From NCBI RefSeq assembly GCF_030913655.1, contig NZ_CP133189.1, positions 1,798,001 through 1,862,000 on the forward strand: DNA of 64,000 nucleotides, written 5' to 3'. Shown piece after piece: positions 18,721 through 28,115 of this stretch. The position numbers and the translations under genes are program-made. A model generated the notes under the pieces. It saw only the letters and a program-made list of their open reading frames with translations. It was not told the origin of the DNA and made no database searches. How positions within the stretch are numbered: position 1 is the stretch's first letter; the number at the start of each line of letters is the position of its first letter. The DNA is from Clostridium sp. MB40-C1. Its GTDB lineage: Bacteria > Bacillota > Clostridia > Clostridiales > Clostridiaceae.

Positions 18721-18738
18721 TAACTACTCACCTACTTT

Positions 18739-19143
18739 TTATTTATCACTAAACTTAAATGTTCTCATAGCCAATTTCAAAGCAATAGCTATATTTAATA
18801 TGTTTTCTTTAATTTCTCCTATATCTTCTTTATTATCAAGTAAATAATCCAGTAATTTATATGTTTTGTAACTTTCTTTTTTATTTAACATGCTAAAAAT
18901 CATCTCTGTGATTTTAGACCTATCTGCCTTTGAATTAGAATCTTTATTTTCAAAATAAGCTACTGTTGGCAACAATCCACTCTGAATGATTCCTGCTCCA
19001 AAACTCGATACATATCCTTTAAATTCTTTTGGCAACTCTAAACTCTCTTTATCAATACTTTCATTTTCATTCATTACTCTGATGATACTATTTATTGCTA
19101 AAGGCATATATTTTTCTACTTCTCTTTTATTCATTTTTATCAC
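18739..19143 (-). CDS. cmr5: Type III-B small subunit Cmr5
   Basis: 134 aa, all-helical, in the position and size of Cmr5, the small subunit that lines the inner filament of the Cmr complex. Recognisable SSFGAGIIQSGLLPTVAYFENK segment near residue 50. The start overlaps the end of cmr4 by 17 bases, suggesting coupled translation. An ATG at codon 4 is an alternative start. Confidence 0.88.
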   Translation of the reverse strand: MIKMNKREVEKYMPLAINSIIRVMNENESIDKESLELPKEFKGYVSSFGAGIIQSGLLPTVAYFENKDSNSKADRSKITEMIFSMLNKKESYKTYKLLDYLLDNKEDIGEIKENILNIAIALKLAMRTFKFSDK

Positions 19144-20017
19144 CTAATTCATATATTTTACAATATCCATACCCTATAGTAGCATTAGCTCCAAATTGAA
19201 CAATATTGTTTTTTATTAACTTATTAAATCTTTTGTTAAGATTTTTTATACATTCTCTATCTTCACTAGATTCAATAACCCCAAAATAAAACCTTGTTTC
19301 TCTTGGAACAACTTCCTCATACCAAAGATTTTTGCTTACACCAATCTCTAATTTATTTCTAGCTATAACAGGCAATTCTTTTACTATTTGTTTAAAAATT
19401 TTATCATTAAAAATAACTAAATCCTCACCAAATATTTTTTCTAAGTTTTTAGAAATTTTCATGACATTATCTTCTGCCTTGATTACTTTATATCCTTCAA
19501 CCTTTGCACTATTAACATCAATATCACTTAATAAAAAGCCTATTTGTTCTTCATCCGTTTGATTATTCTCTTCCTTAAATAAATCTTCTAATTGCAGTAA
19601 TATTTCTTCTAAATTTTTTCCTAGTTCAACATCTTTTTCTAGTTCGATCTGTATTTTAAAATCATTTAGTATATTTATAAATTCTTTAATAATTAAAGGA
19701 CAAATAGCTCTAAAAAAAGGTTTAACATCACTCCTTACAGGCATTGATAAAAGAGAAGCACCAAAAAATTTATATCTTCCTATTCCTGTCTTTTCATCTC
19801 CAAAAATATGCTTAATTTGACATTTGTTTAAATATTTTTCAACATATCCTTCACAAAACGCCCTTAATGAACCTTTTAAACTAGATGGATTTATTGTGGG
19901 AAATCCTGTGATAACATCTCTTTGTACTTCATTATCAATAATATTAAAATTTATATCACCATTTCCAACATGCATATTTGTTATATTTTCTATAATGTAC
20001 ATCTTAAAATTATCCAT
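19127..20017 (-). CDS. cmr4: Type III-B backbone RNase Cmr4
   Basis: 296 aa RAMP protein, the repeated backbone subunit that cuts target RNA every six bases. It begins with MHVGNGDINFNIIDNEVQRD; Asp28 sits where the catalytic aspartate of Pyrococcus Cmr4 (Asp26) lies, just before TGFPTINPSSLKGSLRAFC. The C-terminus has the G-rich FGANATIGYGYCKI. The catalytic site thus looks intact. 18 bases after cmr3. Confidence 0.93.
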   Translation of the reverse strand: MDNFKMYIIENITNMHVGNGDINFNIIDNEVQRDVITGFPTINPSSLKGSLRAFCEGYVEKYLNKCQIKHIFGDEKTGIGRYKFFGASLLSMPVRSDVKPFFRAICPLIIKEFINILNDFKIQIELEKDVELGKNLEEILLQLEDLFKEENNQTDEEQIGFLLSDIDVNSAKVEGYKVIKAEDNVMKISKNLEKIFGEDLVIFNDKIFKQIVKELPVIARNKLEIGVSKNLWYEEVVPRETRFYFGVIESSEDRECIKNLNKRFNKLIKNNIVQFGANATIGYGYCKIYELGDKNE

Positions 20018-20035
20018 AAACCTTTGTCTCCTTAT

Positions 20036-21289
20036 TTATACATATTCATTGTAACCTATATTTCTAACGTTCTGGTTAGTCTCTATCTGCATTTTTAATT
20101 TTTCATAGTTACTTGCTAATGAAAATAGCACAGAACCTCTTTCTAGGAATATAAATTTATTGGTTTTTTCAAACTTTTTATAATACTCTCCTTCTTCCTT
20201 AAATTTACTATAATCTGTTTTTAAATTTCTAAAAGTAATTCCATTAACTATTCCATAGTCACAATATTTATCATACTTTTCTTTACTTATATAAGTATCA
20301 CTTAATAAAATCATTTTTTTATAAATGATTTTATCTTCTTTATCATTAACTTCATTTGTATTCTCAAAATCATCTGTTATATACTTGTCCACTTTTTTAA
20401 AACTTATTTTAAAATAAGAACCTTCTCCACCTAAATTCACAACATTGCTGTAACCATCTAAATCACTTTCTTTAAAATCCGTATTAAAATTTACATCTAT
20501 ATTAAATGCAAATTCATAATCATTTTCTAATCTATATCTTATAATTTTATATAATCCATCTTCTGATGTCTGCTTATTCTTCTGCAAATCAATTCTAGTC
20601 TGCTTATTCTTATCCACATTAATTCCAATCTGTTTGTCTTCTTTAAAAACATCATTAAAATTTATTATATTTTTACCCTTATCCATAAAGCCAGTTGCCA
20701 ACCCGTCTTTAGCTATATAATCACAAGGAATATATATTGTTTTATTTTCTTCTTTATTGTTTCCAAAATTAACTTCACACTTTTTGTTTTTATTAAAATT
20801 AAAAGGAACATACCTTTTATTAAAAGAGACATATCTTTTATTAAAGTTTAAAATTCTATATTTTTTATTATATATATTAATTTTTTTAATCTCATTTATT
20901 TTGTTTTTATTTATTCTAATTACCTTTTTAACTTTATGATCCTTAGGTACAGAAATCAAATATTTATTTTCCTTTTTTATAAACACAGGGTATATTTTTT
21001 CTATAACCCCAAACTGCTGCTTTTCTATATCATTAATATTAAAACTTTTACTTCCTATTAATGTATTAACCTTGTCATAAATTCCGTTATAATTCCAATC
21101 ATATCTTATTAAGTTTTTTATAATGAGCATTTCTTTTCTAAGCATTCCTAATATGGAAGTTTGTTGTGGAAAACATTCAGATTGAATTATATAATGTTCA
21201 TTATCTTCACCTAAACCAAAAGTTCTTTCACTTCCGAAAAAGAATGATCCCATAGGTTTTAATGTAACTAGATATTTATTCTTCATCAT
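20036..21289 (-). CDS. cmr3: Type III-B RAMP protein Cmr3
   Basis: 417 aa. It begins with the Cmr3 hallmark LKPMGSFFFGSERTFGLGEDN and SECFPQQTSILGMLRKEML. Cmr3 binds the crRNA 5' tag beside Cas10. The middle (about residues 140-230) is unusually rich in Lys/Asn with a near repeat (NKQTRIDLQKNKQT), probably an unstructured insert. It overlaps the end of cas10 by 14 bases. Confidence 0.9.
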   Translation of the reverse strand: MMKNKYLVTLKPMGSFFFGSERTFGLGEDNEHYIIQSECFPQQTSILGMLRKEMLIIKNLIRYDWNYNGIYDKVNTLIGSKSFNINDIEKQQFGVIEKIYPVFIKKENKYLISVPKDHKVKKVIRINKNKINEIKKINIYNKKYRILNFNKRYVSFNKRYVPFNFNKNKKCEVNFGNNKEENKTIYIPCDYIAKDGLATGFMDKGKNIINFNDVFKEDKQIGINVDKNKQTRIDLQKNKQTSEDGLYKIIRYRLENDYEFAFNIDVNFNTDFKESDLDGYSNVVNLGGEGSYFKISFKKVDKYITDDFENTNEVNDKEDKIIYKKMILLSDTYISKEKYDKYCDYGIVNGITFRNLKTDYSKFKEEGEYYKKFEKTNKFIFLERGSVLFSLASNYEKLKMQIETNQNVRNIGYNEYV

Positions 21290-23132
21290 CCTTCTCCTTT
21301 TCTCCTAAAAATCTTATAAATTTTAAATAAGTATATATTTTTTCCTTAACTTTCTTATCTTTAAATCTTTCATTTAATTCTCTCATTTCAGTTTCGTCTT
21401 CATTATTTTCTATCTCTAACTTACATTCATAGTAAATCTCAAAAATTAAATTTTGGATATTAGTTATACATTCTTTAACTTCACCTTTTTCATGATAATC
21501 TTCATTAAAATTATTATGAAAGTAATTTTGAAGCATTTCTAAACTATCTCCAACACAATTTAATATGCTATCTTCTACCCATAATTTATTAGAAATAGCT
21601 CTTAAATTGTTTATTAACCCTTCTCTTTCATTTTCTCCTTTGCCTAAAATTTTCATTTCTTTTTTTAGAATTTCTTTAAAGTTTTCATATGACTTAGATT
21701 TTTTATTTAGTGTTAATCCATACCATTGCCCACTATGCTTTATAACTTTAAAAGATATAGCATCCTTTTCTATAGCTTTTACTTCAGTTGCTTTATCTTG
21801 CTTAGAAAAATGCTTATAATTTTTAGCATTATTGAAAAGTAAGCTTCCTGTATCTTTTAATGCCTCATACAATGGATATTTATAATGTATTATTGACATT
21901 CCAAAAGAAAGAGTAGGTTTTTTTATACTATCTTCATCATTTTTTAAATTTTCTTTTAAGTACTTATCAAATCCAGTTTCAAACTTTTCTGAGAGTATAT
22001 CTATCAAATCGAATATATTTTTACAATCATTTTTACTTTTTCTATTTATTACAGGAGCTATAAATAACAAATCATCTCCTCCTGCATATAGAGTGAATCC
22101 ACCATAATTTTCAATAATATTTACAGAATCCTTTGCATGGTTATATAATTGTTTAGAAAACCCTTTAAAAGTTTCTTTTCCATTCTCATGATTTTGTTGC
22201 AATTTTTCAATGATTTTCCCTATACCATCCCCATCTACTTGAACAATAGCAACATAATTATGTACTTTTCTTCTTTCCTGCTTATGTGACTTTCTTAGTT
22301 TATCCTCTGAGCTGTCATCATCCGCCTCTATCCCTAAGTCTCTCATTGCAATATTAGCTAATGAAGGATAGTTTTTATAAGACTTTTCTTGCACTTCTTC
22401 AGCATCTATATTTTTTGTGATTCCCTCTCCAAACGCATCTATTGCCAAAAAACTTTTTTTCATAATTTCATTTTTGAAAAAATAAGATAAATAATTGTCT
22501 TTTTCACTATTACTAAATTTCTCGTTTAATTCAACTGCATCTAGATATCTTGAAACCTCAAAAATTATATTTGTTCTATTATTCTTAATATCATCTTCGT
22601 TAATTTTAACTTCTACAGAATATATTTGAAAATATTCTCTTATATAATCTTTTATATTGTTTTCAGTATCTTCCTTATTATTTTCACTATCTCCACTTTT
22701 AAATATTTCATTTAGCTTTTCTTTAAGCTTATATTTATCGTTTTCCTCACTACTAAATTTTGCAACTCTGTTATGGTAATTATTTATATCTTCATACACT
22801 TGCTCTGCAACCATCTTCTTAACAGCTTCTATTATTTCATTTACTGATTCAAATTCCTTTTCCTTTGCTTCAAAAATAAATCTATCATGAAATATGCCAG
22901 CTTTATGCTTTTCCTTAAATATGTTATCAGTATGTCCTTCTCCAACATAAGGCACTATAAATCTATCTTGAATATTATCATCTTTATATTTTTCTAGTGT
23001 TTTCTCAATTATTTTTTTCATTATAAATGAAAATATATAACTGCTACCCCATAGCTCTCCTGTACGCTTTGCTAACTGAATAGTTTTATATATCGGACCT
23101 ATTGTTACCCCTACATATGTTCTTGTTCCCAT
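21276..23132 (-). CDS. cas10: Cas10 / Cmr2 large subunit with intact GGDD palm
   Basis: 618 aa. The N-terminus (TYVGVTIGPIYKTIQLAKRTGELWGSSYIFSFIM) is that of Cmr2. No HD-type nuclease motif is visible, and the protein is shorter than HD-bearing Cmr2 proteins. The first palm carries QVDGDGIGKII (residues 298-308) and the second palm the catalytic GGDD at 351-354, so nucleotide cyclisation or conjugation should be possible. With a CorA-like effector in the operon, the product may be SAM-AMP rather than cyclic oligoadenylate; this is inference. It overlaps cmr1 by one base. Confidence 0.95.
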   Translation of the reverse strand: MGTRTYVGVTIGPIYKTIQLAKRTGELWGSSYIFSFIMKKIIEKTLEKYKDDNIQDRFIVPYVGEGHTDNIFKEKHKAGIFHDRFIFEAKEKEFESVNEIIEAVKKMVAEQVYEDINNYHNRVAKFSSEENDKYKLKEKLNEIFKSGDSENNKEDTENNIKDYIREYFQIYSVEVKINEDDIKNNRTNIIFEVSRYLDAVELNEKFSNSEKDNYLSYFFKNEIMKKSFLAIDAFGEGITKNIDAEEVQEKSYKNYPSLANIAMRDLGIEADDDSSEDKLRKSHKQERRKVHNYVAIVQVDGDGIGKIIEKLQQNHENGKETFKGFSKQLYNHAKDSVNIIENYGGFTLYAGGDDLLFIAPVINRKSKNDCKNIFDLIDILSEKFETGFDKYLKENLKNDEDSIKKPTLSFGMSIIHYKYPLYEALKDTGSLLFNNAKNYKHFSKQDKATEVKAIEKDAISFKVIKHSGQWYGLTLNKKSKSYENFKEILKKEMKILGKGENEREGLINNLRAISNKLWVEDSILNCVGDSLEMLQNYFHNNFNEDYHEKGEVKECITNIQNLIFEIYYECKLEIENNEDETEMRELNERFKDKKVKEKIYTYLKFIRFLGEKEKDDEE

Positions 23133-24388
23133 TACTTCACCACCTGTCTTATTTGTATCTTTCTTGTTTTTGCTCTTCTTAATTTCTTTTCAAATAAATT
23201 GTTTATTTTTGATTCTTCTAAACGATTATTAAAATACTCTGCAAATTCACATAAAAAATCTTCTAAGTTAAATTGATCACAGCGTGGAGTATAAATTGTC
23301 TTTTTATCCGTTTTCTTTTCACCTCTAATTAGGTGTGTATTACTAAATTCGAATCTTTTATTAAACATTTCCTCTGGAATTTTTTTAGGAATTATAAATA
23401 ATTTATTCTCTATTATTTTAAATAATATAGGTGACTGAAATCTATCTATATCACTAACATATCTTATTTTCCCATTTCTTGAATACTCTTTAAAATCAAC
23501 ACCATCACATATTCCTAACATAGCTCTAACATATTTCTTGGGTTTTCCATCATTCTTAATTCTATCATTAATTTTAAAAAAATTTTCTTTAATGAACCTT
23601 TTTTCATTTCCTATATTTTTATCAAGCATATATCTAAACAAAAATCCTTTATGATAACTTTGATTTTTTAGCTTTTTATTAAAATTTATTTTTTTCTTTC
23701 CCGTTTTCGAATCAAATTCTCTTGGATGATCTGGATAGTTAAGTCCTGATTTCATTAATGGATATATAATAGATATATCCTGCATAATATCAGGATACTT
23801 TTCTTTATTATATTGAATAGATAAATATTTGTTTATCCCGTTACACATACAAGCTTTTTCTATTGATTTATTAATTTCATTTTTAGGATTTTTTACATAA
23901 AACGAGCCAAATCCTTTACTTTGCCTTGTCCCAAAATTATTTATAGCTAAAAAAAACTCTATATTCTCATTAATTTTATCTTTTAGTTTTTCATGTAATG
24001 TGAAAAACTCTAAGACAACATCATCATCTGTAAAAACGCTTATAATTTCATCCTTTTCTTCACTTTCATTTTGACTTCCCATATTAGCAAAATAAAGTGA
24101 TTTTATAGATCCTCTTATATCTAACTTTCTTATTTTAGATATATCTGTAATTATCCTTAACTTATAATCAAAGGCTTCTTTTTCTTTGAAATCTTCTTCT
24201 TTTTTTGTATCGTCATATCCAATTAGATACTGCTTATACTCTTCAAATCCACCTTCAAAAACATGTTTTCTTAAAAATTTATCTAATTTAGGTTTAACTT
24301 CAGAAGCTCTTAAAATAGCCCCACTCTGATTACCTTGAAAATGAATCAAAGGACTATGTTGTTTTAATGTAACTGTAAGTTTAGGCAT
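23132..24388 (-). CDS. cmr1: Type III-B RAMP protein Cmr1
   Basis: 418 aa. It begins with the Cmr1 pattern LTVTLKQHSPLIHFQGNQSGAILRASEVKPKLD and has a glycine-rich RAMP loop FGTRQSKGFGSF at residues 152-163. Cmr1 caps the head of the complex and contacts target RNA. It follows the CorA-like gene by 23 bases and its stop overlaps the cas10 start. Confidence 0.88.
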   Translation of the reverse strand: MPKLTVTLKQHSPLIHFQGNQSGAILRASEVKPKLDKFLRKHVFEGGFEEYKQYLIGYDDTKKEEDFKEKEAFDYKLRIITDISKIRKLDIRGSIKSLYFANMGSQNESEEKDEIISVFTDDDVVLEFFTLHEKLKDKINENIEFFLAINNFGTRQSKGFGSFYVKNPKNEINKSIEKACMCNGINKYLSIQYNKEKYPDIMQDISIIYPLMKSGLNYPDHPREFDSKTGKKKINFNKKLKNQSYHKGFLFRYMLDKNIGNEKRFIKENFFKINDRIKNDGKPKKYVRAMLGICDGVDFKEYSRNGKIRYVSDIDRFQSPILFKIIENKLFIIPKKIPEEMFNKRFEFSNTHLIRGEKKTDKKTIYTPRCDQFNLEDFLCEFAEYFNNRLEESKINNLFEKKLRRAKTRKIQIRQVVK

Positions 24389-24411
24389 AAAGTCCCTCCT
24401 TTACTATGCTT

Positions 24412-26058
24412 TTATTTATTTATAATGTGTAATAGCTCAAATAAATAGTACATTATACCAATTATAGCACTAATCCCCATTACCCAAAGAATAGTTTTAA
24501 GTAATTTAGACTTATTTGCCATCTTCTTAAAAAAAGTAATACAACACATTACAATTGCAAAAGGTACATATTGATATTTAAGTACCCATCCCAAAATATC
24601 TTCCTTATCCAACCCCACTATAGTTGCAATTAATGTCATAAATGCAATCCCTATTCCTGTAAATGTAACAATATTTAATAAATTGTTAGTTTTCTCATTA
24701 GAAATAAATGCAGCATAGCTATTCACCTCATCTATTTCTTTATCTAATCTTTCTATATCTTTTTCTATTCTCATCATTTCAATTAATTTATCATACAATT
24801 CTATACCCTGTTCTTGTGCTGTTACTTCTCTAAAGGAAAGCTTGTTCACAAACCAAAGATAATGCTTTTGAAGTTGCTTTGTCTTATCTAATGCTTCATC
24901 CTTATCCAACTGAGTTATTTTTGAAACTTCATCAGAAAATCTTAAAATTGATGCTCTTTGAGTTAGTGCTAATAAAACCATTTCATAATACAATGTCTTA
25001 AAATGGTTAATTAAAAATTCATCCTCATCTTCTTTAGGTTTATCTTTAATTGCCACAAAGGAATATCTACTTATGCCAAAAAGTGTTTTGTAATTTTTCC
25101 ATCTTGTATAAGTTGACTTTTTTAGCAGCTCTTTAAACATATCATCATCTTGACAAGTTGGAGAATCATTATCAATAAAAATATACTTATACCAAAAATC
25201 ACTTTTTAAATACCTATCATTTTCATTGTTTGTTAGAAATTTAGACATAACATTATTCCTATATATACAAATAGTAAACATTCTATCATCTATAACAGGA
25301 TTAATAAATATATCATCCTTTTTAGCCTCTTCCTTAATACACTTAAATTTATCTCCCAATAAAGTTAATATGGTTTTAGAAATTCTATCAGGCTCTTTAT
25401 ATATATCGTAATTAAAATTTTCTGTTATTTCTTTGTCCAACACAATTGAGAGTTCTGTTGCTAGAAAACTATTTTGTACTTTATCTAATGGATAATATTG
25501 AGGATATATCCTCCTACCATAATCATTTATATTTAATATATCCTCTGGATGTTTGTATTCATAATTATCAAGAAAATAGCTTAAAACAGCCACCCCAGTA
25601 TCATAAATTTTTAATTTTATATTTTTTATATCTAATGAATAGTGTTTTTCATCTTTATCCTTTTTCTTAATCCTTATCTTATACTCAGAAAACTTCCCCA
25701 CATACTCATAGTTATAAACTATCTCTAAATCCTTCTTAGGCAAAGTTTTTTTACTTAATGAATATATACTTTTACGAAATTTATATTTACATTCAAACTT
25801 ATATTCATCGGTTAACTTTTTACCATATATAGCATCTCTTACATTATCATAAAAATATGCATATTGATTATATTCAAGATTGTTTGTTATGGCATTCTCA
25901 TTCTTATCCCATTTGTCTTTATCTAAACTATTTATAAACTTTTCTACATTTAGTCTATTGTCTATACATGTATCAAAACAATTTTTGTTGCTCATATAGT
26001 CCCATCTAAATGGGAACATAAACATATGTGAACTTATTACTTTTTTATTCCTCACCAT
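24412..26058 (-). CDS. CorA-like membrane protein, candidate type III CRISPR effector
   Basis: 548 aa. Long soluble N-terminal part (1 to about 455), a helical stalk with charged heptads (RIEKDIERLDKEIDEVNSYAAF), then two or three membrane helices at about 460-484, 497-511 and 519-544. This is the layout of CorA-family channels, but the Mg-transport GMN signature is absent. CorA-like genes inside type III-B operons are reported to act as SAM-AMP-gated membrane effectors that damage the infected cell's membrane. Its place inside the cas operon, between the small protein gene and cmr1, supports that role here. The assignment rests on architecture and context. Confidence 0.82.
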   Translation of the reverse strand: MVRNKKVISSHMFMFPFRWDYMSNKNCFDTCIDNRLNVEKFINSLDKDKWDKNENAITNNLEYNQYAYFYDNVRDAIYGKKLTDEYKFECKYKFRKSIYSLSKKTLPKKDLEIVYNYEYVGKFSEYKIRIKKKDKDEKHYSLDIKNIKLKIYDTGVAVLSYFLDNYEYKHPEDILNINDYGRRIYPQYYPLDKVQNSFLATELSIVLDKEITENFNYDIYKEPDRISKTILTLLGDKFKCIKEEAKKDDIFINPVIDDRMFTICIYRNNVMSKFLTNNENDRYLKSDFWYKYIFIDNDSPTCQDDDMFKELLKKSTYTRWKNYKTLFGISRYSFVAIKDKPKEDEDEFLINHFKTLYYEMVLLALTQRASILRFSDEVSKITQLDKDEALDKTKQLQKHYLWFVNKLSFREVTAQEQGIELYDKLIEMMRIEKDIERLDKEIDEVNSYAAFISNEKTNNLLNIVTFTGIGIAFMTLIATIVGLDKEDILGWVLKYQYVPFAIVMCCITFFKKMANKSKLLKTILWVMGISAIIGIMYYLFELLHIINK

Positions 26059-26093
26059 TAATTCCCCTCAATCCAGTCCATCTAAAATCTTTT

Positions 26094-26477
26094 TTATTTA
26101 TCATCCTTAAAATAAAACATTTCTACCTCATTAAATTCACAAGTAAGAGTGGATTGTTTTAATTCTTTTTTCACCTCTTTTGCCAACTTTATAACTGTGT
26201 TTTTCCATGCATTCATGTCTTGAACAAACTCTTTATTTGCAACTCCTGTAATCACTATAGTTTCTTCCCCACCCTTAGGACATCCCCACGCTTCATTGTA
26301 AATTGTTTTACTTACTTTCATAACTGCAGAAACATATATATTACTCTTTTCAAACTCTTGTTTTGCTATTCTCTGCCATAACTCCCCTACTAAATTTAAG
26401 CTCTCATTCTGGTTGTTATTGTGAAAATAGCCCTTATTTACACCAGTTACAATTTCAAATCTTAGAGTTTTATTCAT
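26094..26477 (-). CDS. Small cas-operon protein, candidate SAM-AMP lyase
   Basis: 127 aa, soluble, no membrane segment. Predicted alternating beta/alpha pattern (LRFEIVTGV, LVGELWQRIAKQEF, NIYVSAVMKVSKTIY, EETIVITGVA, WKNTVIKLAKEVKKEL) with a conserved-looking NEAWGCPKGGEE at residues 61-72. It lies between cas6 and the CorA-like gene (gaps 25 and 35 bases). Known CorA/SAM-AMP loci carry a gene whose product destroys the signal: either a phosphodiesterase (NrN) or a small lyase related to phage SAM lyases. No NrN is present here, so this gene is the candidate. The function is inferred, not seen. Confidence 0.55.
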   Translation of the reverse strand: MNKTLRFEIVTGVNKGYFHNNNQNESLNLVGELWQRIAKQEFEKSNIYVSAVMKVSKTIYNEAWGCPKGGEETIVITGVANKEFVQDMNAWKNTVIKLAKEVKKELKQSTLTCEFNEVEMFYFKDDK

Positions 26478-26502
26478 AATACACCATCCTTACATAATAC
26501 TT

Positions 26503-27192
26503 TTATTTTCCACTACAAAACCCCGCTCCAATAGCCGAATTTTTCTCTCCAACTCCAACTGCTATAGCCATAAAAGCTATCTTTTGAGCTTCTTCATTGT
26601 CTTGAACCTCTATACTTACTTTGTTTGCCAGTAATTTTATACCTTTATAATTAAAGTACATAGGCATCCTGTTTTTAAATTTTAGTCTCTTTATAAATTT
26701 ATCTTGAATGTTTATATCTTCATTAAAAAAGCTTTTATATTTCTTCTCTAAATTATCTTCTAATCTATGCTTAAATAAATCTAAATCCTCCCCTTGCAAC
26801 CAAGGTTTGCTGTCTATAGTTATAATTAAAGGAGTTACAGTATATAATTCATTAATACGCCTTTGTTTCACTTCACTTGTTGCAACAGAAATAACCTTAA
26901 AATCATGACTTTCTAACCTTTGTAAGCACTCTTGAACCTTCCTCATAAATCCAAGATTCAATCCTCTGATTTTGAAAATATATAATTTACCATTTTTATA
27001 GATCTTATCTTTTTCTAAAGGATAAAAACTATTAAATACATAATGTTTATATTCCTTTTTAGGATGCAGTTCCTTTAAATCCTTATCTAGTAACATAGAT
27101 TTATTTATATTCTTTCCAATTACATATCCACTATCTGCAAAAAATATATCTTTCTTTAACATAATCGTTACTGTTAATTCTACAAAATTCAT
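26503..27192 (-). CDS. cas6: Cas6 CRISPR endoribonuclease
   Basis: 229 aa RAMP-fold protein with the C-terminal glycine-rich loop AIGVGEKNSAIGAGFCSG typical of Cas6. It cuts pre-crRNA within the repeat to release crRNAs with an 8-base tag. First gene of the nine-gene operon; AGAGGTG lies five bases before the ATG. An active-site histidine may be in SHDFKV or the N-terminal EYKHYVF segment; I cannot decide which. Confidence 0.93.
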   Translation of the reverse strand: MNFVELTVTIMLKKDIFFADSGYVIGKNINKSMLLDKDLKELHPKKEYKHYVFNSFYPLEKDKIYKNGKLYIFKIRGLNLGFMRKVQECLQRLESHDFKVISVATSEVKQRRINELYTVTPLIITIDSKPWLQGEDLDLFKHRLEDNLEKKYKSFFNEDINIQDKFIKRLKFKNRMPMYFNYKGIKLLANKVSIEVQDNEEAQKIAFMAIAVGVGEKNSAIGAGFCSGK

Positions 27193-27228
27193 TAATACAC
27201 CTCTTTATAAATTCGTAAATTCTCATAT

Positions 27229-27257
27229 ATTATACCATATTATAGAATAATTTGTCT
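27229..27257 (-). promoter_or_regulatory. Promoter of the cas operon
   Basis: On the minus strand AGACAA (27252-27257), 17 bases, TATAAT (27229-27234). Good -10, weak -35. It lies 37 bases before the cas6 ATG. Confidence 0.6.
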
Positions 27258-27304
27258 TTTATCCTATGTATAACCATTATAATGCTCTCATCTTCTTTAA
27301 AATA

Positions 27305-27430
27305 GAAGCAAAAATGGTACGACCTTAGATAACGTTCTCCCCTAAAGGCTAATGACTTCTAAGTAGTAAAACCCCTAAGAAGTTTGTTAATAACTTTCAG
27401 ATGGAATAAAAGCTCCACCTGAAACTAATA
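27305..27430 (-). other. Structured noncoding stretch, possible IS200/IS605-type end
   Basis: On the minus strand it has a hairpin with arms TTTCAGGTGGA / TCCATCTGAAA, then ACTTCTTAGGGG, TAGAAGTCATTAG and CTTTAGGGGAG. The last pattern is like the right-end sequences of IS200/IS605-type elements. No transposase remains. Low certainty. Confidence 0.3.
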
Positions 27431-27576
27431 CCCCTGTTTATTATGATAAGTCACTATTTTGTATTTATTTTTACTAGTTAGTTAATAAATACTTTACATA
27501 TATAATTCTGTACCTTAATAAACTGCTATTTTTCAAATTACATATCATCAATATCCTCCTCTTAAACTACAGCAAT

Positions 27577-27623
27577 AAAAAAAGCTGAAACTCCAATATA
27601 TCTATTGAAATTCCAACTTTTTT
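27577..27623. terminator. Long bidirectional terminator upstream of cas6
   Basis: A stem of about 21 bp with G-U pairs and poly-A/poly-T on both sides (AAAAAAGCTG ... CAACTTTTTT). It separates transcripts coming from leaders B/C from the cas operon. Confidence 0.65.
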
Positions 27624-27767
27624 ATTTAAATATCATATTTATTTTTCTATAATTTTATACACTTAATTTATTTTATATTTTCCAATTATTCATGTATACC
27701 TTCTATTATCTTATATTTAAAATAAAAAACCTTATTTTAAAACTGCTATCATCTAGCAAAACATTTT

Positions 27768-27932
27768 CTTTAAATACATCTTATGTTAAGGTTCAATCTG
27801 GACAGTGGAATACAGATAGAGCTCCTTATCAACCATTTAAATACATCCTATGTTAAGGTTCAACTTATATAATGCCCCATTTAATTTACCTTTCCTACCA
27901 GGATTTAAATACATCCTATGTTAAGGTTCAAC
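27768..27932 (-). CRISPR. CRISPR array 2: 3 repeats, 2 spacers
   Basis: Repeats at 27768-27797 (degenerate, trailer end), 27835-27864 and 27903-27932, AG-type centre as in array 1. Leader B follows at the right. It has the same orientation as the others. The short length may mean deletion of older units. Confidence 0.95.
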
Positions 27933-28115
27933 ACTGTAAATAAGCCATTCTTAAAATTCATTATATACCTAAACACCTGTATTTTCAATGGATTACCTAT
28001 TTTTTTACCAGGCGTTTATGAATTTTTCAAAAAAATTATTAAAGAGCTAGCCAGCTCTTTAACATCAAGCTTTAGCAGGATTTTATATGAAATTGAGACT
28101 GGGAAAAATTTATAG
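27933..28115 (-). promoter_or_regulatory. CRISPR leader B with promoter
   Basis: TTGAAA (27983-27988), 17 bases, TATAAT (27960-27965) on the minus strand. Palindrome arms AAAGAGCT / AGCTCTTT with a different centre from leader A. Confidence 0.85.

Larger units (their letters stand above)
27193..27767. other. Spacer between cas operon and array 2
   Basis: No protein gene. Contains the cas promoter at the left, a structured stretch at about 27305-27430, and a long terminator hairpin at 27577-27623 (separate entries). Confidence 0.5.

Noticed and set aside
21276-23132. HD nuclease domain in Cas10
   Set aside because: No adjacent His-Asp pair of the HD type is seen in the N-terminal part, and the protein is short for an HD-bearing Cmr2.
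24412-26058. CorA-like protein as an ordinary magnesium transporter
   Set aside because: The GMN signature is missing and the gene is embedded in the cas operon.
27305-27430. A riboswitch upstream of the cas operon
   Set aside because: It has hairpins but no aptamer I recognise, and it lies outside the cas transcript; better seen as a possible mobile-element end.
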